Part shown: in pieces, positions 24,841 to 33,088 of the stretch
How the letters are laid out: the number at the start of each line of letters is the position of its first letter
Position numbering within the stretch: the first letter of the stretch is position 1
Source: Moraxella sp. VT-16-12
GTDB lineage: Bacteria; Pseudomonadota; Gammaproteobacteria; Pseudomonadales; Moraxellaceae
NCBI RefSeq assembly: GCF_002224245.2
Contig: NZ_NKHK02000001.1
Coordinates: forward strand, 124,001-188,000
Length of the DNA: 64,000 nucleotides
Direction: 5' to 3'
The notes under the pieces: model-generated
Database searches by the model: none
The model's input: only the letters and a program-made list of their open reading frames with translations
Told to the model about the DNA's origin: nothing
Translations under genes and position numbers: made by a program

Positions 24841-26466
24841 TCACAAAACAATCGTCTCATCACTAAAATTATCTGCCTGCCTGCTACCATTACACAGCAC
24901 CGAGTACACCATACAGCGCGCTTGGTGTTTTTGGGTATGAAATTTTTGGCTAAATGTTTCTGACAGCTGACAGTCGCCATCTGAGAGCATTAAAATGTCT
25001 GCTTTTTGGTAGTCTTGCCCTGTCTTGATGATGTCTAGGGCGGTTTGTAGTGGCGTATCAAAATCTGTGCCACCGTTAAAACCTTGTTGTAAAAATGCCA
25101 ATAATCCTGCCAAATTTTCTGACCCTGTCATATCAAACCGCTTAATCTGACCGCTTGCCCCAAACAGCAGCACCGATAACGAGCGTTGTTCGCTTTTTAG
25201 GATATTGGCGATGGCAAATAAAGTGGCTTTGGCTTTTAACATTGGCTGACCTGACATACTGCTTGATGTGTCCAGACACGCCACGATTGCCCCTGCTTTT
25301 TTATGCTCTTGGTAGCTTTCGTTTTCGTCAATGTGGGTAACGCCTGACAGCTGATAAGTGGTGAGATTCTTTTCAAGCAGGCGAGCATAAAACAGCATTT
25401 GCAAATCGTCATCATCAATATTGACAAGCTCGCTTGGTAGCATTCTCATCAGGTCATCGCTGTGGTGCGTGCCATGAATTTCACTGCGACTGCTTTTTGG
25501 GACTTTGATGGTGCGTTTTTTGTCTTCGGCGATATAATTACGCCCCATTTTTTTGACCAGCTCTTTGATGGCGGTGTTATTTTTCATCTCTTTGGCAAGG
25601 GCGGTAAAGTCGGTGTTGTCGCTTAGAGCTTCCAACTGTTCATAACTAAACCCATGACCGCACACCGCCAAAAACTCTGCCATTTCATCATATTTATCTG
25701 CCACTTTTTGTAAAGTCAAACAAAAGGAGTTAAGTTTGTTTAATATTTCATCAGGCAAGTTTTCGTCTTGGATTTCTTGCTCGTAGGCTTGTACTTTGGC
25801 GATTTCGTCTTTGAGCTGTTGGCGGTATTGTGGGGTTAATAAATGCCGTTTTAGCTCATTATTGATGTCTTGCCAGTTGGGTTCTGGGGTGTCTTTGGCG
25901 GTGTTGTCCCAGTCCCACAGTCGCCATTTGTTTGCCCCTAGCACACGCTTAGCGGTACTTTTGACAAAGAAAATATCAAAACTGGGCGTAACTTGTGCCG
26001 AAAAATCCTGCGACAGACAATCCACACTAAACGCATGGCAGTTACTAAACACCAAACCATAAAAGCTCTTTTCACCCACTCGTCCCAAGGCAGTATCGCC
26101 CACATCAAAACTGCCAACCGCTGTTTTATCACGGCAAGAGACATAGATTTTTTTGCCCCATTTGGCTTTTTGGGTAAAGTCGCTTGGGTCGCTCAGTCGT
26201 ACCGTGCTGTCGGCGGTGGCAAGGCTATCTACCACGATGTTGGCGATTTTATCATCACCAACATAAATGCCTGAATGCTCCGCCAAAAGATACAAATCCG
26301 AGTACACCACGCTGCCTGCCACAGGGGTGGCACCATCACGAAACCGACTGTCTATAAAATAGCGAATGGGTTTAAATCCCAAATCCACCACTTTGCCAAT
26401 CGCCATGCCAATGGGGCTAAATGCCGATTTAGCCATCGCTCCTAAGTTTGCCAATGCACCAAACAT
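24841..26466 (-). CDS. ViaA-like VWA protein with N-terminal LRAT-type (NlpC/P60) domain
   Basis: 541-aa protein with two recognisable parts. Residues about 45-155 look like an LRAT-family papain-like fold: His64 in AEHSGIYVGDD and Cys143 in FSNCHAFSVDC are the expected catalytic pair. A helical middle (about 195-385) includes SEIHGTHHSDDLMRMLPSEL, as in ViaA-type proteins. The C-terminal VWA domain has a full MIDAS: LDTSSSMS (Asp399), the Thr of GGTDFD, and the Asp in LMLSDGDC. I start at ATG 26466 (MFGALANLG) because ATAAGGACAGTT precedes it; a TTG at 26484 is less likely. Its partner MoxR gene ends 8 bases upstream. The LRAT fusion is unusual; substrate unknown. Confidence 0.78.
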   Translation of the reverse strand: MFGALANLGAMAKSAFSPIGMAIGKVVDLGFKPIRYFIDSRFRDGATPVAGSVVYSDLYLLAEHSGIYVGDDKIANIVVDSLATADSTVRLSDPSDFTQKAKWGKKIYVSCRDKTAVGSFDVGDTALGRVGEKSFYGLVFSNCHAFSVDCLSQDFSAQVTPSFDIFFVKSTAKRVLGANKWRLWDWDNTAKDTPEPNWQDINNELKRHLLTPQYRQQLKDEIAKVQAYEQEIQDENLPDEILNKLNSFCLTLQKVADKYDEMAEFLAVCGHGFSYEQLEALSDNTDFTALAKEMKNNTAIKELVKKMGRNYIAEDKKRTIKVPKSSRSEIHGTHHSDDLMRMLPSELVNIDDDDLQMLFYARLLEKNLTTYQLSGVTHIDENESYQEHKKAGAIVACLDTSSSMSGQPMLKAKATLFAIANILKSEQRSLSVLLFGASGQIKRFDMTGSENLAGLLAFLQQGFNGGTDFDTPLQTALDIIKTGQDYQKADILMLSDGDCQLSETFSQKFHTQKHQARCMVYSVLCNGSRQADNFSDETIVL

Positions 26467-26474
26467 AACTGTCC

Positions 26475-28289
26475 TTATAGCCAAATGTTATTATTTAACT
26501 GCTGTTGTAAAGGAGTGTTTTGCTTTGGGTTTGGCATGGTAGCTACTTGATTGGGTGTATGAGATTGGATAGATTGAGTAGTTTTTTGTAAAACAGGTTC
26601 GTTTTTACTGTCGTCCCAGTCCCAAATATCATCAAAATTCCAACCTAAGTTATCCTCAAAACAATATAAATTAAATCGGTTGGGTTCAACCTCTTCTAAA
26701 TAATAGCCAGAACGCCAGGGAGAATCATCACGTACATAAAGTTCGTTTGTTGAAATAGAAATGCTATTTTTCATTTCTTTGATTGGATAATAGTCATAAT
26801 GTTCTACATTAGTTGCTTTAATATTACCCAGTGCACACCTTGTAACTGTGCTAGTACTACCATTATAAATAAACCCCGAAAATTCAATCGTAGATTCTGA
26901 ATAAACTTCTGTGATTGACCCAGAGATAAAACATTGCTCGATGGTTGAATCAGAAGCCTTGAAGGCAAAACCAGCAAAATCGCCACCCATGTTGGTATCT
27001 TGTAAAGTGTTTTTGCAGTTACTGATGGTGCTGTTATTTAGCTCTTTGGCAATCCCAAAATTAACGGCATTGATACGCTGAATGGTGCTATCGCTGACTA
27101 CATTAAACAGATAGCGATATTTTGTATTATAATTGATGATGCTAAATCCTTGACCGTCATAATGACCTTTAAAATCCATGTTTTTCCATTTAGTAACAGT
27201 GGGGCAGTCAATATCTGCCGTTTGTTTAAAATAATAGCCTTGTTGTCCGATATCAGGATTTTTTAGTCCCATAAGCTCATTTAAGTTACTGATAATGATG
27301 GGGTCATCTTTTGTGCCACTGCCTTGATAGCTGGCATTGCTCGCTGGTGTGGGCTTGGCGGTATTGGTGCGATTGGGGGTAGATTGACCAGAAACACCTA
27401 GCTCTTGAACGATGATGTTTCTGACTGTGGCGATATTATCAGGATTGTTCCACAGGCAATCTTTTAATAACATCACATCTGACAAATCCACCGTATCACG
27501 CCCATTGGTGATTGCAGAGATACGCATCAGATGTAATACTTTGACCAGCTTGCGGTCGGAGAGCCACTCATCGCTGTTGTCTGTAAAAGCTTGTTTGTGC
27601 TTGTGCCAAATGTTTTTTATCGCTGTTTGGACATCATCAGGGAAAGTTACGTCATGGGCTTTTTGGCGAATGTTGTCTAGCTCGTCTTTGCTTAATCGGT
27701 GGGTGTTATCTACGCTTTGGGGACTGGGTAAATCAAATAACTGCCCAATGGCATCATCATCAATATAATCCACCAACTGACGCACCAAAAAGCGGTCATA
27801 TAATGCAGACAGTTCGGCTTGGTTGTTGGGCAGTTCGTTGGACGCTGCCACGAGTGTTTGTAAGGGAATGTCTTGGGTGTGCGTGCCATTGTGGTATTTG
27901 CGTTCGTTTAGTACGGTCAAAAGAGCGTTTAGGATAGATGAGCTTGCCTTAAAAATCTCATCTAAAAACACCACATTACTGGTGGGTAGATAACCATCTG
28001 TGTTACGCACAAAGCGGTCTTGTTTAAGCTCACTGATGGATAAAGGACCAAAAATCTCTTCTGGGGTGGAAAATTTGGTTAATAAGTACTCAAAATAATC
28101 ATGGTTATCACTTGGAGCAAGTGCCTGAGACATACGCCGAGCAATCATGCTTTTGCCTGTGCCGGGTGGACCGACCAGCACAATATTTTCGCCAGCGATG
28201 AGTGTTAATAAGGCGGATTTAATGGCGTCTTGGCGGTTGATAAGACCGTGGGCAAGTTGGTTTTGTAGGGCGATGAGTTTGGCTTTCAT
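26475..28289 (-). CDS. MoxR/RavA-like AAA+ ATPase with C-terminal GLUG-like beta-helix domain
   Basis: Residues 1-300 form a MoxR-type AAA+ module: Walker A GPPGTGKS at 40-47, Walker B VVFLDE at 106-111, sensor 1 VAASNE at 147-152 and an Arg finger region DRFLVR at 165-170. This is close to RavA, a chaperone-like ATPase that works with the VWA protein ViaA. A linker rich in Thr, Asn and Pro (about 300-323) leads to a C-terminal part (about 325-560) with repeats typical of GLUG/right-handed beta-helix proteins: GSGTKDDPIIISNLNELM, FKGHYDGQGFSIINY, then LFNVVSDSTIQRINAVN and further turns. Such repeats are normally found in secreted adhesins. The N-terminus shows no signal peptide, so the whole is likely cytoplasmic. 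AAGGA precedes the ATG. Confidence 0.8.
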   Translation of the reverse strand: MKAKLIALQNQLAHGLINRQDAIKSALLTLIAGENIVLVGPPGTGKSMIARRMSQALAPSDNHDYFEYLLTKFSTPEEIFGPLSISELKQDRFVRNTDGYLPTSNVVFLDEIFKASSSILNALLTVLNERKYHNGTHTQDIPLQTLVAASNELPNNQAELSALYDRFLVRQLVDYIDDDAIGQLFDLPSPQSVDNTHRLSKDELDNIRQKAHDVTFPDDVQTAIKNIWHKHKQAFTDNSDEWLSDRKLVKVLHLMRISAITNGRDTVDLSDVMLLKDCLWNNPDNIATVRNIIVQELGVSGQSTPNRTNTAKPTPASNASYQGSGTKDDPIIISNLNELMGLKNPDIGQQGYYFKQTADIDCPTVTKWKNMDFKGHYDGQGFSIINYNTKYRYLFNVVSDSTIQRINAVNFGIAKELNNSTISNCKNTLQDTNMGGDFAGFAFKASDSTIEQCFISGSITEVYSESTIEFSGFIYNGSTSTVTRCALGNIKATNVEHYDYYPIKEMKNSISISTNELYVRDDSPWRSGYYLEEVEPNRFNLYCFEDNLGWNFDDIWDWDDSKNEPVLQKTTQSIQSHTPNQVATMPNPKQNTPLQQQLNNNIWL

Positions 28290-28410
28290 GGTATTCCTTG
28301 GTGGATGTTGGTTAATAAAAATTCAAATTGTATATTGTATGGGCAAAATACAGCCAAGTAAATACGGCGAATTGATGGTTTTTTGTGAACTGGTTGTTTG
28401 TATTTTTAAT

Positions 28411-28438
28411 AAAAAAACCATGCTGATTAGGCATGGTG
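28411..28438 (-). terminator. Terminator after the glutamine amidotransferase gene
   Basis: On the minus strand ACCATGC and GCATGGT pair around a seven-base loop and run into a T tract. It separates the amidotransferase gene from the MoxR/VWA pair, so these are probably not one transcript. Confidence 0.8.
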
Positions 28439-28445
28439 TTTGGGT

Positions 28446-29330
28446 TTAGACACTCGCCCCCACAGAGCGAGCAAGGGCGATACCATCTTCTATGGATAGA
28501 TAGGTTTTTTTGCTGGGCGTGTCCTTAAAGACCACATCACCATCAGCAAAAACCAAACATTCGTCCACCGCAAGCTGTTGCCATGTTTCATTGTTGGTCA
28601 GGGGTATGGTTACCAAGATGGTAACTTTGTCTTTGTTGGTGGTAACATCACTAAAATTCACGCTCATCTCACCATCAGAGAGCTTAGCTTCACCAAAAGG
28701 GGCTTTGCGTGTCAGATAAAACAGCAAACTGCCTGCATAAGCCAGTTGCCATTTTCCATTAGAAATCAGACAGTTAAATAAGCCATTGGCGGATAGATAG
28801 CGACATTGAGCGGTTAAAAAAGCAAATAAGGCTTCATCGGATGGGCGTGATTTAAAGGTGGTTTTTAGGCGGTTTAATAGATAACAAAACGCCAGCTCGC
28901 TGTCGGTGTCGCCCACAGGTGTGTAATGCTCAGCGTTGCCGTTGGCGTGTAGGCGTAGTGATTGGCGAATAAAGCTGTCCGTCATCTGTCCGTTGTGAGC
29001 AAATACCCACTGCTCGCCCCACACTTCACGCACAAAAGGGTGAGTATTGGCAAGGCTATGCTCGCCTGTGGTGGCTTTTCTGATGTGGGCGATGACGTTC
29101 ATGGCTTTGATGGGGTAGCTATTGACCAAATCTGCCACAGGCGACAGATGGCAAGGTTTGTCATCATGAAACAGTCGTAAGCCAATTTTGCCGTTGCTGT
29201 TTTTTTCAAAAAAGGCAATCCCAAAACCATCTTCGTGATGGTCGGTTGCTCCACCACGCTGACGAAAACCTGTAAAGCTAAAACCGATGTCGGTGGGGGT
29301 GTTGCAGTTCATTCCGAGTAGTTGGCACAT
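28446..29330 (-). CDS. Class II glutamine amidotransferase (YafJ family)
   Basis: Ntn-hydrolase domain glutaminase. The N-terminal Cys2 nucleophile (MCQLLGMN) becomes exposed after Met removal. Supporting motifs are FRQRGGATDHHEDGFGIAFF, VIAHIRKATTGEHSLANTHPF, EQWVFAHNGQM and VGDTDSELAFCYLL. At 294 aa it is a stand-alone amidotransferase like E. coli YafJ, with no synthetase domain attached. The acceptor reaction is unknown. A strong terminator lies after it. Confidence 0.88.
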   Translation of the reverse strand: MCQLLGMNCNTPTDIGFSFTGFRQRGGATDHHEDGFGIAFFEKNSNGKIGLRLFHDDKPCHLSPVADLVNSYPIKAMNVIAHIRKATTGEHSLANTHPFVREVWGEQWVFAHNGQMTDSFIRQSLRLHANGNAEHYTPVGDTDSELAFCYLLNRLKTTFKSRPSDEALFAFLTAQCRYLSANGLFNCLISNGKWQLAYAGSLLFYLTRKAPFGEAKLSDGEMSVNFSDVTTNKDKVTILVTIPLTNNETWQQLAVDECLVFADGDVVFKDTPSKKTYLSIEDGIALARSVGASV

Positions 29331-29390
29331 GATTTATTTCTTAAATTAAAAAAATTGAATACGTTTAATGTATGTTAGCAAAATAACAAG

Positions 29391-29418
29391 TTGACAAATT
29401 AGCAAATTATATTATAAT
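29391..29418 (+). promoter_or_regulatory. Exact-consensus sigma-70 promoter facing the 3' end of the Abi gene
   Basis: TTGACA at 29391-29396, a 16-base spacer, and TATAAT at 29413-29418. Both hexamers match the consensus at every position. It points rightwards into the structured element at 29421-29498 and then antisense to the Abi gene. No + strand coding frame follows, so it suggests a small RNA. Confidence 0.6.
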
Positions 29419-29420
29419 AG

Positions 29421-29498
29421 AACTAATACGCCCCCTGACCCTGCCTCGTCCCATTATTTTGGACAATGGTAATCAGGGGCTTTCTATTGGTGTTAGTT
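29421..29498 (+). ncRNA. Candidate small structured RNA adjoining the Abi_2 gene
   Basis: Sequence between the amidotransferase start and the Abi stop folds by eye. The outer arms 29421-29429 and 29490-29498 pair over nine positions (one G-T). A second stem CCCCTGA/TCAGGGG joins 29432-29438 and 29473-29479. An inner CCATT/AATGG hairpin lies at 29451-29469. The exact-consensus promoter just upstream would start transcription near 29425, inside the outer arm, so the RNA may keep only five outer pairs. No T run marks a 3' end. Alternatively it is the 3' structure of the Abi mRNA, because the Abi stop codon lies in the right arm. Confidence 0.4.
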
Positions 29499-30491
29499 GC
29501 TAGAATTATGGTAAGTGGATAATTCATTATTTTCGCTGGGCGATGTTGTCAGCCAAGGAGTGACACAATCAGCACAATAACCAAAATCTTTTAGACTGAT
29601 GGCAGAGTTGGTGATTTTTGGGAAGTTATTATGAATGTGGTGGGCCAAACGTTCTTTGAAAATTGAGTTGGGACTGATGATGTTAAGTAATTCTACCATG
29701 ATATAAAAGTAACCAAAAGCTCGATGATTATCTAATTTTTCAGCAGGTTTACCCTTAAATGGTTTGGTAAAATTACTGCGATTAACCACATTAACATTCC
29801 ATAATCTGCTGTGGTGAGCAACCACATTGCGGATGAAGTTCAGACTTTTTAGCCAATCAGCCAAGATGGTTGAATTGACATTGTGTTTTTTGGCGACTGT
29901 TTCACGGTCTGTGTATTTCATGCCTTGGTATAAATGAGATAATGCCCCAAAATCCAAAATCTCACAAGCTACCCAAATTGGCAATCGCCCATATTTGTCT
30001 AGATGATGAGCAATAAATTCTTGTTTTTTGCTACGATTAACAAGACTGTCGTATTTATCTAGCCATTTTTGATGGTCGGATTTTTGACTGTATTTTTTGC
30101 CATTTGAATAAAAACGTTGGCAAAACCTACCATCTAAGCATTCTGCCATTTCGTGAGCATTAGGGTTTCTTGCACCAAGTGTATGCGCAATATCGGTACG
30201 AATTGCCATCTCGATACGCTCCAAAGCATCAAAAGCCAAAAGGCGTAAATTTTTATCAAATAGATATAGGTTTAGTACATTGTTAAATGTGGTATCTTTA
30301 ATAAAAGTATTTTGCCTTTGATTTTGTATCAATTCACGAAAAGGATAAAAATAGCCACTAAGTCGATAATAGCCTAGTACCTGCAAATAATGCAAGGCTC
30401 GCTTATCATCATTAACAATCAAGCCGCGGCTTTTTAGTAGGTCAAGCTGTTGTTGGGGTGCTAGCCACGGTTTAAGCTCATTAAAACTCAC
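29493..30491 (-). CDS. Abi_2 family (AbiD/AbiF-type) abortive infection protein
   Basis: 332-aa protein of the Abi_2 family, phage-defence proteins in the HEPN superfamily. N-terminal landmarks are KPWLAPQQQLDLLKSRGL and YLQVLGYYRLSGYFYPFR, then LYLFDKNLRLLAFDALERIE and AIRTDIAHTLG. The HEPN motif RxxxxH is visible as RNVVAHH near residue 230, with SRLWN after it, as expected for an RNase-type active site. I start it at GTG 30491, which overlaps the thrB stop as GTGTGA and has a G-rich stretch upstream; a TTG at 30503 is the longer option. Downstream lies a structured element with its own opposing promoter. Confidence 0.85.
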   Translation of the reverse strand: MSFNELKPWLAPQQQLDLLKSRGLIVNDDKRALHYLQVLGYYRLSGYFYPFRELIQNQRQNTFIKDTTFNNVLNLYLFDKNLRLLAFDALERIEMAIRTDIAHTLGARNPNAHEMAECLDGRFCQRFYSNGKKYSQKSDHQKWLDKYDSLVNRSKKQEFIAHHLDKYGRLPIWVACEILDFGALSHLYQGMKYTDRETVAKKHNVNSTILADWLKSLNFIRNVVAHHSRLWNVNVVNRSNFTKPFKGKPAEKLDNHRAFGYFYIMVELLNIISPNSIFKERLAHHIHNNFPKITNSAISLKDFGYCADCVTPWLTTSPSENNELSTYHNSSN

Positions 30492-31486
30492 ACATGCCCC
30501 CAATGATAACTTGCCAGCCGCTTCATTAAATCAGGGTTTTTAACCATGATATCATCGCCTGTGCGTCCTTGTTCGCGGTTATAATAGATGACGTTAAGAC
30601 GCAAGAGCCAAAAAATCGTGGCAGAGTAGGCAAGCATCACAGGTAGGGCGGTTTTTTCATCATCAGTCAAGGCTCGCACGCTGTCATAGCCTGCCACAAA
30701 AGCACGCATTTTATCGCTATCAAACTGCACACGTTCGCCATCAGTGGCATTGCCCCAAGTGGTACAAAAATCATTGATGGTAATGGCAATGTCCATCAAA
30801 TAATGCTCCACCGACACTTCGGTAAAATCCAGCAGTCCTGTCAGTTTGGCACACTCGCCACCAAACTCCCACAAGGTATTGTCCGTAAACATGTCCAAAT
30901 GACACAAGCCCTTGGGTAAATCAGTGGGTAAGTTGGCATAAGCTGTCCAAATGTCATTCATCAATTTGGCTTCATCGGTGGGCATGTAGGCGGTTTCACG
31001 TGCTTTGACTCTTGCCCAGTCATACAGTGGCACGCCGTAATTTTCGGTAGGAGTTAGTGTTTGCAAAGTCTCATGTAAGGTTGCCAAGGCTACCCCCATC
31101 TCATGACACATGGCGGTATCGGTGGCGGTGGGGTGTGAGCCTGATAGCTTTGGTACGATTAAAATCGCTTTGTTTTCGTATCGCATGACACAATCTGTGC
31201 CAATGTCATCACCTTTGGCGGTTAGCTTAATCAGTGGTGGGGCGATGGGCAGGCGGTCTTTTAGGGCGTGCATGACAGTTGCCATTTTGATGATGTCATC
31301 GGGCACACGCTCTTCATATAGGGTAAAAACGTAGCTAAATTCATCGCCTTGGTCGGTGTCTGTCTGAATAAACCAATTGGAATTTTTGACCCCTTGGACA
31401 ATGGGAATGGCTTTTTTAAATTTGACCCCATACAAGCCACAAAAGGCAAAAAATTCATCATCAGATAGGTGGGTATAGACAGACAT
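30488..31486 (-). CDS. thrB: Homoserine kinase (ThrB, APH/choline-kinase fold type)
   Basis: Phosphorylates homoserine in threonine synthesis. The protein-kinase-like fold shows the catalytic loop GLCHLDMFTDNTLW and the metal Asp in LLDFTEVSVEHYLMD. The N-terminus MSVYTHLSDDEFFAF and the PIVQGVKNSNWFI segment are typical of the Pseudomonas/Acinetobacter ThrB. I use ATG 31486 (332 aa), preceded by AAAGAG; the longest frame starts at 31732 and runs through the upstream terminator. Its stop overlaps the Abi start codon by two bases. Confidence 0.92.
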   Translation of the reverse strand: MSVYTHLSDDEFFAFCGLYGVKFKKAIPIVQGVKNSNWFIQTDTDQGDEFSYVFTLYEERVPDDIIKMATVMHALKDRLPIAPPLIKLTAKGDDIGTDCVMRYENKAILIVPKLSGSHPTATDTAMCHEMGVALATLHETLQTLTPTENYGVPLYDWARVKARETAYMPTDEAKLMNDIWTAYANLPTDLPKGLCHLDMFTDNTLWEFGGECAKLTGLLDFTEVSVEHYLMDIAITINDFCTTWGNATDGERVQFDSDKMRAFVAGYDSVRALTDDEKTALPVMLAYSATIFWLLRLNVIYYNREQGRTGDDIMVKNPDLMKRLASYHWGHV

Positions 31487-31549
31487 GGCACGCTCTTTAT
31501 GGTGTGAATTAAACGTGTATTTTAAGCCTTTTTTGTAAATTTTGCCATA

Positions 31550-31575
31550 AAAAACCGCCAGAATTGACGGTTTTT
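31550..31575 (-). terminator. Terminator after gltL
   Basis: On the minus strand AAAAACCG and CGGTTTTT pair around ten bases and run into T. It closes the gltIJKL unit before thrB. Confidence 0.72.
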
Positions 31576-31583
31576 GTTTGTGA

Positions 31584-32402
31584 TTAATGATTGAGAATTT
31601 TTGATAAAAAAGATTTGGCACGTTCACTTCTTGCCCCACCAAAAAACTCATCACGACTACAATTTTCCACCACATGACCGCCGTCCATAAAGATGATGCG
31701 GTTTGCCACTTGCCGAGCAAAACCCATTTCATGTGTTACACACATCATGGTCATGCCTTCTTTTGCCAGACTAATCATGACGTCCAACACCTCTTGAATC
31801 ATCTCAGGGTCTAAGGCGGATGTAGGCTCATCAAACAGCATTGCCACAGGGTCCATAGATAAGGCACGAGCGATGGCAACACGTTGCTGTTGTCCGCCAG
31901 AAAGCTCAGCGGGGTATTTGTTGGCGTGAGCAGAAAGCCCAACACGGTCAAGATAGCCCAGTCCTTTTTTGGTGGCTTCATCTTCTGTGCGACCAAGTAC
32001 CTTGATTTGGGCAATGGTGAGATTTTCTTTGATGGATAAGTGGGGAAACAGCTCAAAGTGTTGAAACACCATGCCCACACGACTACGTAATTTGGCAAGG
32101 TCGGTGTTTTTATCGCCCACAGAAGTGTTGCCAACCATAATCGCGCCTTCTTGAAAAGGTTCTAAGCCATTGACTGTTTTGATGAGTGTGGATTTGCCTG
32201 AGCCTGATGGACCACAAACCACCACCACATCACCTTTATGCACATGAGCGGTACAATCGGTCAGCACCTGAAAGTTGCCATACCATTTTGAGACATTGCG
32301 GATTTTTATCATCATTTCATCGGTGGCGTGTCCTTCGTTGGATACCAAGCCACCAAATTCGTTAATCCATGTGGTTTCATTGATTTGTTGTACGATTGCC
32401 AT
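31584..32402 (-). CDS. gltL: Glutamate/aspartate ABC transporter ATP-binding protein
   Basis: ATPase of the acidic amino-acid importer. The GltL-like opening KNVSKWYG-type (here RNVSKWYGNFQVLTDC) is followed by Walker A GPSGSGKST, LIKTVNGLEP, signature [15 protein letters not shown], Walker [15 protein letters not shown] and CVTHEMGFA. At 272 aa it has about 30 more N-terminal residues than GltL of E. coli; ATG 32402 has AAGGA seven bases upstream, so the extension seems real. An internal ATG near residue 30 is the alternative start. Confidence 0.93.
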   Translation of the reverse strand: MAIVQQINETTWINEFGGLVSNEGHATDEMMIKIRNVSKWYGNFQVLTDCTAHVHKGDVVVVCGPSGSGKSTLIKTVNGLEPFQEGAIMVGNTSVGDKNTDLAKLRSRVGMVFQHFELFPHLSIKENLTIAQIKVLGRTEDEATKKGLGYLDRVGLSAHANKYPAELSGGQQQRVAIARALSMDPVAMLFDEPTSALDPEMIQEVLDVMISLAKEGMTMMCVTHEMGFARQVANRIIFMDGGHVVENCSRDEFFGGARSERAKSFLSKILNH

Positions 32403-32425
32403 ATTTTTTCCTTATTAAGTATGTA

Positions 32426-33088
32426 TTAAAATCTAAGCCGTTTTTTTAGGGCATTCACCCCTGTGGATGCGGTTAAACTGATGATAAAATATACAAATCC
32501 CGCCCCTAAAATATACGGTGTCAGATAACCCATCAAGTCGCCACGCACATAGGACGCACGGAAAAAGTCCACCAAGCCAATGGCAAATACCAAGGTCGTA
32601 TCCTGAAATAAGATGATACATTGTTGCAAAACCAAAGGAAGCATTTTGCGAAAAGTTTGGGGTAGGATAATCAGTTGCATGGTTTGTTTATAAGTCATGC
32701 CAAGAGCATAAGCGGCGGAGACTTGCCCCCGTCCAATGGACTGAATGCCTGCTCGCACAATCTCGGAAAAATACGCCGCTTCAAATACCATAAACGCCAC
32801 CACGCAGGACGTAAAGGCGGTGTCTAGGGTAAAATATTTGCCTGTTATCCAGTTATAAACCATTGGTACAGCAAAATAAAACCAAAGCAATACCAAAAGC
32901 AGTGGCACTGAGCGAAAATAATTGACGTATAAAGTCGCTGGCACTGACAGCCATTTTTTGCCAGACAGTCGCATGAGTGCCAACAGTGTTCCGATGGCAA
33001 GACCACCGATGATGGCTAATACCAAGACTTTTAATGTTATCCAAAATCCTGCCATCAGAGCAGGCATGGCAAGCTGTAATTCGTTCAT
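32426..33088 (-). CDS. gltK: Glutamate/aspartate ABC transporter permease GltK
   Basis: Inner-membrane permease with about five hydrophobic segments. It has the polar amino-acid permease signature YFRSVPLLLVLLWFYFAVP and the EAA-type loop YFSEIVRAGIQSIGRGQVSAA followed by ALGMTYKQTMQLIILPQ. At 220 aa it matches GltK. The start ATG overlaps the gltJ stop (ATGA), so the two permeases are translationally coupled. Confidence 0.93.
   Translation of the reverse strand: MNELQLAMPALMAGFWITLKVLVLAIIGGLAIGTLLALMRLSGKKWLSVPATLYVNYFRSVPLLLVLLWFYFAVPMVYNWITGKYFTLDTAFTSCVVAFMVFEAAYFSEIVRAGIQSIGRGQVSAAYALGMTYKQTMQLIILPQTFRKMLPLVLQQCIILFQDTTLVFAIGLVDFFRASYVRGDLMGYLTPYILGAGFVYFIISLTASTGVNALKKRLRF

Noticed and set aside
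29331-29492. CRISPR-like or Rho-independent terminator explanation for the folded region
   Set aside because: No repeat-spacer pattern, and no T run follows the stem on either strand; small RNA or mRNA 3' structure fits better.
24841-30491. Prophage or integrated element covering the unusual block
   Set aside because: No integrase, transposase, direct repeats or tRNA at either end, and the flanks are housekeeping genes (bioC, thrB).
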